A DNA stretch of 64,000 nt from CAIWHR01 sp963717695. GTDB lineage: Bacteria; Pseudomonadota; Gammaproteobacteria; Burkholderiales; Casimicrobiaceae. Position 1 is the stretch's first letter; the number at the start of each line of letters is the position of its first letter. The DNA lies in the NCBI GenBank assembly GCA_963717695.1, contig CAVQWR010000003.1:1178001-1242000 (forward strand), read 5' to 3'. The notes under the pieces were generated by a model. It did not search any database. It was not told the origin of the DNA and saw only the letters and a list, made by a program, of their open reading frames with translations. The position numbers and the translations under genes were made by a program. This document shows positions 43,412 to 51,246 of this stretch, in pieces.

Positions 43412-44749
43412 CTACGGAAGGTCGGCGTGCGCGGGAGCCGCTGCGCCGGGAGAGCGAATGCGCTCACGCAGGCGCGTGTACAGCCGGGCGGCGCCGACGA
43501 GGTTCCACTCGAGCCAGAGGCACGACGCCATGAACAGAAGCCCGGCGATCCGCGCCACTGCGGGGAACACCACTGCGACGAGCAATAGCGCGAGCGCCGC
43601 GAAGTGAAGCAGCATCTGCCCGCGCATCGACGCTTCGGGGATCATCTGCTTCATGTTGGGGAGGGTCGCCGCAATGCCGCCTTGCTGTTGCAGGTGCAGC
43701 CAGTTGAGGAAGGGCATGATCTTGTAGAGCATGCCAGTGATGACGCACACGAACAACCCGGGCAGCGCGAGGACCCCCAGCCACAGCGGCACGCGCAGGG
43801 GATCGGCGAACGGCGGCAGCGCCGCGAACGCGAGCCAGGAGAGCGCGAAGGCCGCGAGCGACAGCATCGCGACGCGCCAGAACATGAAGGTGGGATCGGT
43901 CTGGCGGCGCCGGCGGCGCGACTGCAGCCAGAGAGTGGCGAGCGCATAAGTGCCGGCGAGCGCGACGCCCGCAATACCGATTGCGGGCAGCGCAGCCTGC
44001 GCAACGCCGTCGCCGGGGATGAGCTGAAGCGTCCAGGCGGCCAGCGCGAGCAGGAGTCCCGCGGGCAGGAGGCGGGTGAGCCAAACGGGATACGACGGTG
44101 TGAGCTGGAACATCGGCACGACCATGTACGAGACGCCGATGACCAGCATGAGCGCCCAGCCGCCGAGTCCCCACGCGACGTGGACGTTGATCAGCGGCAG
44201 CAGGGGCCAGCGTGGCGCGACGGGCTCCGGCAGGCCCAGCGCAACGGCAAGGACCGCGCCCAGGATCACCGTGACGAGCAGTCCGAAAACGGCAAGACGC
44301 AGCACGTGGATGCTCATGCCGCGCGCCGGCGTTCGCAGGAGCGCGATGGCCATCACCGTCAGGAAAAGGCCGAGCGCCGCGACGAATGCGAGTGCGGCGA
44401 GCAGGAACAGCACCGGCTGGGTGAACAGGAACGCCGATGCCAGGAATACTGCGCCGATCGTGATCAGCGGGTGCACGATCGCGGCGACGAGTCGCGGCCG
44501 CCAGATGTTGGCGCCTGCGACGACCGCGACGAACTGCAGCAGCGATCCGCACATCGCCTGCAGCATGAAGTCGACGACGATGAGGTGCGTCATCGCGAGC
44601 GCGCCCGGCGACCAGCGCGACCCGAGCGTTTCCGGTCCCAGCACCGTCAGCACCAGTCCCGCGAGCGCGCCGAAGAGCGGCGCGGTGAGGAAGAACCGAT
44701 ACGGGACCGAAATCGGCGGCGCCTGCTCGAACGACAGGGGAGGCGACAT
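43412..44749 (-). CDS. Multipass membrane protein of the nitrate/NO cluster
   Basis: A 445-residue protein with about 12 transmembrane helices, starting MSPPLSFEQAPPISVPYRFF. Conserved-looking His residues lie in helices (MTHLIVVDF, IVHPLITIG, INVHVAWGLGGW, MLYKIMPFLNWLHLQ), which recalls heme-binding NnrS or cbb3 subunit I-type proteins, but I do not assign a family with certainty. It is the last gene of the leftward nitrate block, nine bases after the DUF2249 gene. Context suggests a role in NO or nitrite stress. Confidence 0.8.
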   Translation of the reverse strand: MSPPLSFEQAPPISVPYRFFLTAPLFGALAGLVLTVLGPETLGSRWSPGALAMTHLIVVDFMLQAMCGSLLQFVAVVAGANIWRPRLVAAIVHPLITIGAVFLASAFLFTQPVLFLLAALAFVAALGLFLTVMAIALLRTPARGMSIHVLRLAVFGLLVTVILGAVLAVALGLPEPVAPRWPLLPLINVHVAWGLGGWALMLVIGVSYMVVPMFQLTPSYPVWLTRLLPAGLLLALAAWTLQLIPGDGVAQAALPAIGIAGVALAGTYALATLWLQSRRRRRQTDPTFMFWRVAMLSLAAFALSWLAFAALPPFADPLRVPLWLGVLALPGLFVCVITGMLYKIMPFLNWLHLQQQGGIAATLPNMKQMIPEASMRGQMLLHFAALALLLVAVVFPAVARIAGLLFMASCLWLEWNLVGAARLYTRLRERIRSPGAAAPAHADLP

Positions 44750-44758
44750 GAGACGGTG

Positions 44759-44980
44759 CTAGTCCTTGCGGATCCGGACCTCGGTCGTTCCGTCCGGCCG
44801 CCGCGTCGTTTCGTGGCGAAAGCCGTTGCGGTCGAGCATCGCGTACAGCGGCACGGGCTCGCAGCGCAGCAGCATCACGAGTTCCTCGCCCGCGGCGAGC
44901 GTCGCGAGCTCGGCGAGCGCGCGCTCCAGCGGCTCGGGCGGGAGCATGTCGCGGCCGTCGACGACGCGCGCCTCAGCCAT
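44759..44980 (-). CDS. DUF2249 protein
   Basis: A 73-residue TusA-like small protein: ARVVDGRDMLPPEPLERALAEL, ELVMLLRCEPVPLYAML, NGFRHETTRRPDGTTEV. It has the LPPPEP-type motif of DUF2249 in place of the TusA CPxP Cys. Such proteins commonly accompany hemerythrins and NO-response genes. It overlaps the hemerythrin gene by eight bases, so translation is coupled. Confidence 0.85.
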   Translation of the reverse strand: MAEARVVDGRDMLPPEPLERALAELATLAAGEELVMLLRCEPVPLYAMLDRNGFRHETTRRPDGTTEVRIRKD

Positions 44981-45425
44981 CGCGGCGCTCGAGCATCGCG
45001 CTCATCTTCGCGCCAAGGCGCTCGGCGTCGCCAGCGAGCGCCTGGTCGCACATCGGATAGAGGATGTTCTCCTCCTTCATGTTGTGCTGCTGCATCAGCA
45101 TCAGCAGCGTCTCGGCGATGCCCGAGTAGCTGTCGCCGTCGTGCGCATCGCACGCGGATTCGAGCTGCGCCAGCAGCGCGCGCATCTGCTCGTGCTCGCG
45201 GCGCATCATCTCGGTCGGGCCGTGGCTCATCCCGGTCGCTGCTTCGAATGCCGGGAACAGCACGCCTTCCTCGGCTTCGAAATGAGCGTTCATCTGATCG
45301 CGGAAGTGGGCGAAGGCGGGCGCGGTCGCCGTCCAGTCGTCGCTCTGGGCCGCGGTTTCGGCGGCAACGAAGAGATCGTCGCAGAGGCGGTGGTGCTCGG
45401 GAAAGATGTCGGTCGGGAGGTTCAT
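44973..45425 (-). CDS. Hemerythrin-like protein
   Basis: A 150-residue four-helix protein with the diiron ligand set: His of FPEHHRLCDDL, HFEAEEGVLFPAF (HxxxE), HEQMRALL, and HNMKEENILYPMCDQ (HxxxE). Bacterial proteins of this type bind O2 or NO or repair iron-sulfur centres (compare YtfE/RIC). Its place between nnrS and the DUF2249 gene in a nitrate-respiration block points to NO protection or sensing. AGGACC precedes ATG 45425. Confidence 0.9.
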   Translation of the reverse strand: MNLPTDIFPEHHRLCDDLFVAAETAAQSDDWTATAPAFAHFRDQMNAHFEAEEGVLFPAFEAATGMSHGPTEMMRREHEQMRALLAQLESACDAHDGDSYSGIAETLLMLMQQHNMKEENILYPMCDQALAGDAERLGAKMSAMLERRDG

Positions 45426-45501
45426 GGCAGGGTCCTGATGGCTGGCGAAGAAAGGGTCGGCGCCTTCGCGCCGATCCGTGGAGGTCGGACGCGCGACGGC
45501 G

Positions 45502-46701
45502 TCACCCGGGCTTGCCGTCCAGGCGGCCGCGCGACAGGATCGGCCAGTAGCGAACCGCGTAGATCGCGAACGCGGCCGACCAGCAGGCGCCCGATGCAAC
45601 GACGCGTCGCGAGATACGAATCCGGGAATCCGCATGCCGCCGAACACGCGAATCGCCGCGGCGAGTGCGAGGAGAACGTAGCACGTCACTTCGAAACGAT
45701 CGGCGACAAGCGGGCGCCCGGTGTGGCCGCGGGCGGTGCGCGTCATCATCCCGATCGTGAGGCCGCCGATCGCGCCGACCGTCAGCGCGTGCACGGCGAA
45801 CACGCTCGCCGACGACGCCGGCCGCTGCGAGTCCGCGCAGCGCGAGGTGAACGACGATCCAGCGCATAGGCGAGATGCAGCACCCACACGAGTGGGGTGC
45901 GCAGCGTCCGCCACGGCTGCCACAGCCAGAGCCGAACTGCGTGCACGACGGCGACGGCCAGCGCCAGCAGCGCGATGATCGGCGGGCCGGCCTGCAGGAG
46001 ATCGATCGCGAGCAGCAGCAGCACGCCGCCCAGCGCCAGCCTTTCGACCAGCGCGTGGCGTGTCGCGTTGACGCCGGGAATGCCGTTGTTGGTGAACATC
46101 GGGACCACGCGTCCGGCCATCACGGCCATGACGAACAGGATGACGTCGAGCCCGGCCTGCAGGCTCGCGCGCGCCGGCCACGCGAACAGTCCGAGCTGCG
46201 ACAGATGGAATGCGAGGTTGGCAAGTCCGAATGCAAGGAGCAGCGCGATGAAGAAGTAGTTGCGCCGGTTTCGCGCTTCGCAGCAGCGGCCCGCGCGATC
46301 GCGACGGCGATCGCAACCGGAAAGGCCGTGTCGACGATGGCGGCGGCCACGGGAAAAGGCGACAGCACCAGCACGCGGCCGGCAAGCCAGAGCGCGGCCA
46401 GCGCCGCGAGCGCTCCGCCGGTCGGCGTCGGCTTGCCCGTCCAGTTGGGCACGGCGGTCAGCAGGAATCCCGCGACCACGGCCAGCGTGAAGCCGAACAG
46501 CATTTCGTGCCCGTGCCACGCGGGCGCTGCGAGATACGCACCGGGCAGGTGTCCTGTGTACTGGCAGATCCAGAGCACGATCGACAGCGCGGCGAATATC
46601 GCGGCCATCAGGTAGAACGGCCGGAAGCCGAGCTTCCAGAGCGCGAAGTCGCCGGGGCCGAACGCGGGGCCGGCGGTGCGGACGTCTGCCTTTTGCATCA
46701 T
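45502..46701 (-). CDS. nnrS: NnrS family heme-copper membrane protein (frameshifted)
   Basis: A membrane protein of about 400 residues that protects denitrifiers against NO. The N-terminal signature is FALWKLGFRPFYLMAAIFAAL, then the heme/copper ligand region AWHGHEMLFGFTLAVVAGFLLTAVPNWTG; later MAGRVVPMFTNNGIPG, FAVHALTVGAIGGLTIGMMTRTARGHTGRP and the C-terminal RYWPILSRGRLDGKPG. Frames change near 46262, 45855 and 45600, with no loss of conservation. About 12 helices are expected. It lies 64 bp after the 136-residue unknown. Confidence 0.9.
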
Positions 46702-46765
46702 CGGCTTCGATTGCCGCGGACGCGGCACTGACCCTGCGGGCGTTTGCTCGGCTCGATCAAGCGCG

Positions 46766-47176
46766 TCATTCGAACACGACGGGCCGGCCGGCGCGATCGA
46801 ACGGGATGTACGGCTCGTGCGATCCGGCCTTGATCGCGTCGACCATGCGCTGCAGCGGCGCCTCGGCGTCCGCGGACGTTGGCACGCCGCCGCGCCCGCC
46901 GAGCGCAGCCACGAACACGATCGTCCAATCGGGTCCCGAGGCGCGCGACTCCTCCACCAGCTCGGCGAACGTATCGAGCTCGTCGAGCGCCTTGTCGACG
47001 CACATCAGCGGCATCAGCGCGCCGCCGGCGCCTTCGGCAAATCGCTGGCGTTGCACAGGTGTCGCGTCGTCGGGCAACTCGACGCCGGCGAACACGAACA
47101 GCAGCCGCTGCGGATCGGGCTCGCGCCGCGCCGCGTCGAGCAGGTCCTCGAAACGGGAAATGCAAAGCTCAGCCAC
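46766..47176 (-). CDS. Conserved 136-residue protein of the nitrate cluster
   Basis: A soluble protein from GTG 47176 (GAGG upstream): CISRFEDLLDAARREPDPQRLLFVFAGVELP, GAGGALMPLMCVDKALDELDTFAELV, WTIVFVAALGG and PLQRMVDAIKAGSHEPYIPFDR. Databases often mislabel this family as ribonucleotide reductase subunit alpha, by my recollection. No such domain is visible. It is conserved with denitrification genes in betaproteobacteria and here sits between ppiC and nnrS, so a role in NO metabolism is inferred. Confidence 0.8.
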   Translation of the reverse strand: MAELCISRFEDLLDAARREPDPQRLLFVFAGVELPDDATPVQRQRFAEGAGGALMPLMCVDKALDELDTFAELVEESRASGPDWTIVFVAALGGRGGVPTSADAEAPLQRMVDAIKAGSHEPYIPFDRAGRPVVFE

Positions 47177-47230
47177 GGGCGCGCCTCGACGTGGTGACCG
47201 GGGTGTGATGAACCGGAAGCGACGCGGTCA

Positions 47231-48033
47231 TCACTGGACCAGCGGCGTGTCGGCGGCGTCGAGATCCACGCCGGTCACAGTCGCCTCGCCGGCCAGCAGG
47301 CGCAGGTATTGGCGCAGCGCCGTGACGTAGGCGAGCTGGCGCAGCGTCATGGCAACGGCGCCGCGCACCGACTCGAAGGGCTGCGCGATGCCCGGCTCGC
47401 GTGAGCAGCACCTCCACCACGTGCAGGCCGAAGCGGCTGTGCACGAGGCGCGGCAGGACGCCGACTTCCACGTGCCCGAAAAGCTCGCGCGCGAATTCGG
47501 GCGCGCAGTCGGCGGCGACGAGCCTGCCGAGATCGCCGCCGTCGGCGCCACTGGGGCAGTTGGACCATTCGCGCGCGGCGGCGGCGAAACCGGTCGCCCG
47601 AGTCGCCGTCGTGGCAGCGCACGTCGAGCAGGATGGTCTCGGCGCGCTTGCGCAGCGCGACCACGTCGACGCCCGGCGTAACCGCGAACAGGATGTGCCG
47701 CGCATGTACGCGTTCGCCGGTCCGGTACGTCGCCTCGTTGCGCCGCGTAATGTCGCCGGCACGCTTCGTCCGAGGGCTCCGGGACGTTCAGCGAACGCTC
47801 GAGAAGCGCCTCGATCGCGCTGGCCGCCGCTTCGCTGATGACACCGTCGGTCGCCGGTGCGTCATCCTTCCCGAGAAGCCCGGCGCGCTGCGCGGCCTGG
47901 CGCAGGAGCTCGGTGCACGCGCGCTGGCGCAATGTCTCCGGACGCAATGCACTCGGTCGGGCGAGTGGAGCGCCACGCCGTTGATGCTGGCGACGCGGCT
48001 GTCGGCGATGGTGTCCATGATCGCGGTCTCCAT
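47231..48033 (-). CDS. Parvulin-type peptidyl-prolyl isomerase of the nar operon (frameshifted)
   Basis: Starts METAIMDTIADSRVASINGVALHSP, followed by ELLRQAAQRAGLL, a parvulin core VDVVALRKRAETILLD, CPSGADGGDLGRL and FGHVEVGVLPRLVHSRFGLHVVEVL, ending RLLAGEATVTGVDLDAADTP. Frame changes lie near 47945, 47740, 47600 and 47400. A ppiC/nifM-like gene after narI is usual in betaproteobacterial nar operons and probably assists nitrate reductase folding. Its ATG overlaps the narI TGA by one base. Confidence 0.88.
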
Positions 48034-48771
48034 CAATCGGCGGCGCCGGGCTGGCTCGGAAGGTTGCGGCCCGCAGGCACGTTGAGGCGCCGGCTGCGCA
48101 CGACCTGGTACGGGCGGAACAGGTAGCCGATCGACGCGAAGCCGCTCCACACATGGACCAGCCGGCTGAACGGGAAGAGCAGGAAGATCGTCATGCCGAG
48201 CAGCATGTGCACCTTGAACGGCCACGCCACCGCCGACAACGCTCCTGCGTCAGGCTGCAGCGTGGCGATGCCCTGCAGGTAGCTCGGCGAGGATCAGCAT
48301 CGTGCCCGCATCGTGCCGATGCTCCCACGACAGCGGCAGCGTGATGAGCCCGAGGCAGAGCTGCACCCACAGGATCACGAGGATCGCGAGGTCGGTGCGA
48401 TGGCTGGTGAGCCGGATGCGCGGATCGAAGATGCGCCGGTGCAGCAGCAGCGTGAGGCCGACGAAGCACACCGAGCCCGCGATGCCGCCCGCGACGACCG
48501 CCAGCATCTGCTTCTGCGGCGCGCTGATGAACGGCTCGTACATCCAGTGCGGCGTCAGCTGCCCGAACAGATGGCCGAAGAACAGGAACAGGATGCCGGC
48601 GTGGAACAGGTTGCTGCCCCAGCGCAGCGTCCCGGCGCGCAGCATCTGCGACGAGTCGCTCTTCCACGTGTACTGGTCGCGGTCGAAGCGCGCGAGGCTT
48701 CCCATGCAGAACACCGCGAGGCAGATGTACGGGTAGACGACGAACGCGAGATTATTGAGATACGGATTCAT
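48033..48771 (-). CDS. narI: Respiratory nitrate reductase gamma subunit (one frameshift)
   Basis: Membrane diheme cytochrome b subunit passing quinol electrons to NarH. It shows NNLAFVVYPYICLAVFCMGSL, RWGSNLFHAGILFLFFGHLFG with the heme-ligand His pair, and, after a shift near 48245, WPFKVHMLLGMTIFLLFPFSRLVHVWSGF with the other His ligands, then YLFRPYQVVRSRR. The span of 739 bases is one over a multiple of three, consistent with a single inserted base. Its ATG overlaps the narJ stop (ATGA). Confidence 0.94.
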
Positions 48772-49547
48772 GGCTGGACGACCCCCACGCTTGCGGCTGG
48801 CGCCGCTACGCTGCCCCCGGAGGGGGCGTTGTTTGCACCTTGGGACGGCCCGGCGGTGCTCACGACTCCCGATTGCGGCCTGCTGCGCGTGATCTGGATC
48901 GGTTGCGGATCGCCCGGCCTCGCCTGACCCCTGGTCGAGCAGCCGTCGAACACCGGCGGCTCGGCCCAGGACTCGTCCAGCGCCTCATCGGCTTCCAGCG
49001 TGACCGGCTGCGCCTTCTCGCCGGCGAGCTCCAGCAGCGCGCCGAGGACGCTGGCGTAGGCGCTTTCTCGCTTCTGCAGCGCCGCGAAGATCGCGTTGAG
49101 GATGTGCGCCATCTCGCCGAGGAACGCCTTCGCCTCGCGCGGCGGCTGCGTCGACGCGAACTCGAGCACGGCCGGCAGGTAGTCGGGCAGCTCGCCCGGC
49201 GCGAGCAGCAGTCCGGCCGCCTCGTAGGTCTTGCCGAGGTCGATCATCGCCGGGCCGCGGTCGCGCGAGTCGCCGTGGACGTGCTCGAACAGGTGCAGCG
49301 ATGTGGCCCGGCCGCGGTCGAAGAGCTGCACGTATTCGGCTTCGGCGTCGAGCGGATCGGCGCGCAGCAGCCGCACGAGCAAGAGGTCGAGCTCGTCCAG
49401 GCGATCCGCCGGCAGCGCCTGCTCGCGGCGCAGGATCTCGCCCATTTCCGCGAGGTGGCTGCGCATCGCGGCGTCAGGGTAGGAGAGCAGTGCCGCCAGC
49501 ACGCGCAGCGTTCCCTGCACGGCAACGGCTTTAGAAAGGAGGTTCAT
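48768..49547 (-). CDS. narJ: Nitrate reductase assembly chaperone with repeat-derived tail
   Basis: Cytosolic chaperone that inserts the Mo cofactor into NarG. An intact frame of 259 residues: RVLAALLSYPDAAMRSHLAEM, LDAEAEYVQLFDRGRATSLHLFEHVHGDSRDRG, GELPDYLPAVLEF and DESWAEPPVFDGC. Normal NarJ ends soon after PQPIQI. Here the last ~40 residues (ending VAAPAASVGVVQP) are encoded by an intergenic repeat (48782-48862), so the tail is probably neutral read-through or the product of an indel that hides the repeat's own TGA. Confidence 0.93.
   Translation of the reverse strand: MNLLSKAVAVQGTLRVLAALLSYPDAAMRSHLAEMGEILRREQALPADRLDELDLLLVRLLRADPLDAEAEYVQLFDRGRATSLHLFEHVHGDSRDRGPAMIDLGKTYEAAGLLLAPGELPDYLPAVLEFASTQPPREAKAFLGEMAHILNAIFAALQKRESAYASVLGALLELAGEKAQPVTLEADEALDESWAEPPVFDGCSTRGQARPGDPQPIQITRSRPQSGVVSTAGPSQGANNAPSGGSVAAPAASVGVVQP
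48782..48862. repeat. Dispersed GC-rich intergenic repeat, copy at narJ-narI
   Basis: Read on the minus strand it begins TGAGCACCGCCGGGCCG and ends CCAGCCGCAAGCGTGGGGGT, with an inner CCCCCTC/GGGGG inverted repeat. Both ends match the copy at 49555-49722, while the middle differs. Similar sequences are, by my recollection, abundant between genes of the Rubrivivax/Leptothrix branch of Burkholderiales. Confidence 0.75.
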
Positions 49548-49554
49548 TTGGGTA

Positions 49555-49722
49555 CCCCCACGCTTGCGGCTGGTGCCGCTGCGCAATTCGCCGCCTCCTT
49601 GCTATAGACCGGAAAGCGCGACGACTGCGTGTTGGCTGCCGCCCGCACTCGCGGACGCGCGCTTCGCGCCTTGGCTTCGCCCCGCTCGTGCGGACGTGCT
49701 TGGGTCGGCCCGGCGGCGCTCA
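49555..49722. repeat. Dispersed GC-rich intergenic repeat, copy at narH-narJ
   Basis: 168 bp with the same ends as the narJ-narI copy (TGAGCGCCGCCGGGCCG and CCAGCCGCAAGCGTGGGGGT on the minus strand) and a longer middle. Its leading TGA is the narH stop codon, and its end abuts the narJ ribosome site. Confidence 0.75.
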
Positions 49723-51246
49723 GACCTCCGCCTTGATGGGAATCGTCCGCTTCTTCTCGCTGCCGAAGAGGCTGGTCTCGCTGATGCCTTCGGAGCAGCC
49801 GTTGCCGAACGAGAAGCCGCAGCCGCCGCGCACGTTGAACGCGTTCTCCGCGTATTCGCGATGCGTCGTCGGAATCACGAAGCGGTCCTCGTAGTTGGCG
49901 ATCGCCATGACCTGGTACATGTCCTCGACCTCGGCCTGAGACAGACTCACCTGCGTCAGCGCGGCCGTGTTGGTCACGCCGTCGACGTGCTTCTCGCGCT
50001 GGTACGCGCGCATCGCGAGCATGCGTTCGAGCGAGCGCACGACCGGCGCCGTGTCGCCTGCGGTCAGCAGGTTGGCGAGGTACTTGACCGGGATGCGCAG
50101 CTGGTTGACGTCCGGGATCTCGCCGTTGATGCCGACGTGTCCCGCGTTGGCGGCGGCGGTGATCGGCGACAGCGGCGGCACGTACCAGACCATCGGCAGC
50201 GTCCGGTATTCCGGATGCAGCGGCAGCGCGACCTTCCATTCGACCGCCATCTTGTAGACGGGGCTGCGACGCGCCGCTTCCATCCAGTTGTCGGGAATGC
50301 CGTCGACGCGCGCCTGCGCGATCACCTCGGGATCGTTCGGGTCGAGGAAGATGTCGAGCTGCGCCTGGTAGAGGTCGCGATCGTTCTCGACGCTCGCCGC
50401 CTCCTGGATGCGGTCGGCGTCGTACAGCAGCACGCCGAGGTAGCGGATGCGCCCGACGCAGGTCTCGCGAGCACACCGTCGGCTGGCCGGCCTCGATGCG
50501 CGGGTAGCAGAAGATGCACTTCTCGGCCTTGCCGCTCTTCCAGTTGTAGTAGATCTTCTTGTACGGGCAGCCGGAGACGCACATCCGCCAGCCGCGGCAC
50601 TTGTCCTGGTCGATGAGGACGATGCCGTCCTCCTCGCGCTTGTAGATCGAGCCCGACGGGCAGCTCGCGACGCACGCCGGATTGAGGCAGTGCTCGCACA
50701 GGCGCGGCAGGTACATCATGAACGTGTTCTCGAACTGGCCGTAGATCTCCTTCTGGATGTCGTCGAAGTTGCGATCCTTCGAGCGGCCTGCGAATTCGCC
50801 GCCCGAGGATCTCCTCCCAGTTCGGGCCCCAGACGATCTTGTCCATCTGCTTGCCGGTGATGAGGCTGCGCGGGCGCGCCGTCGGCGTCGCCTTCATCTC
50901 GGGCGCCGACTGCAGGTGGTCGTAGTCGAACGTGAACGGCTCGTAGTAGTCGTCGATCTGCGGCAGGTTCGGGTTGGCGAAGATGCGCATCAGGAGCTTC
51001 CACTGCGCGCCCTGGCGCGGCTCGATGCTGCCGTTCGGCCTTGCGGATCCAGCCGCCGTTCCACTTGTCCTGGTTCTCCCACTCCTTGGGATAGCCGATG
51101 CCGGGCTTGGTCTCGACGTTGTTGAACCACGCGTATTCCATGCCCGGCCGGCTGGTCCACACGTTCTTGCAGGTGACGGAGCAGGTGTGGCAGCCGATGC
51201 ACTTGTCGAGATTCAGCACCATGCCGATCTGCGCGCGGATCTTCAT
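49720..51246 (-). CDS. narH: Respiratory nitrate reductase beta subunit (frameshifted)
   Basis: Iron-sulfur subunit carrying electrons from NarI to NarG. It starts MKIRAQIGMVLNLDKCIGC at 51246 (AAGGAGAAG upstream). Cluster motifs are CIGCHTCSVTCKNVW, CEHCLNPACVASCP, CRGWRMCVSGCPYKK, with the Trp that marks the [3Fe-4S] cluster, and EKCIFCYPRIEAGQPTVC. The C-terminus is NVRGGCGFSFGNGC through RTIPIKAEV. Frame changes near 51035, 50800, 50740 and 50465 compensate to a total of 509 codons, the normal length. Start and the narG end overlap. Confidence 0.95.

Noticed and set aside
49544..49719. Apparent extended NarH C-terminus ending AAPAASVGVPK
   Set aside because: It lies in a different frame from the conserved NarH end (RTIPIKAEV, stop at 49720) and is a translation of the intergenic repeat.
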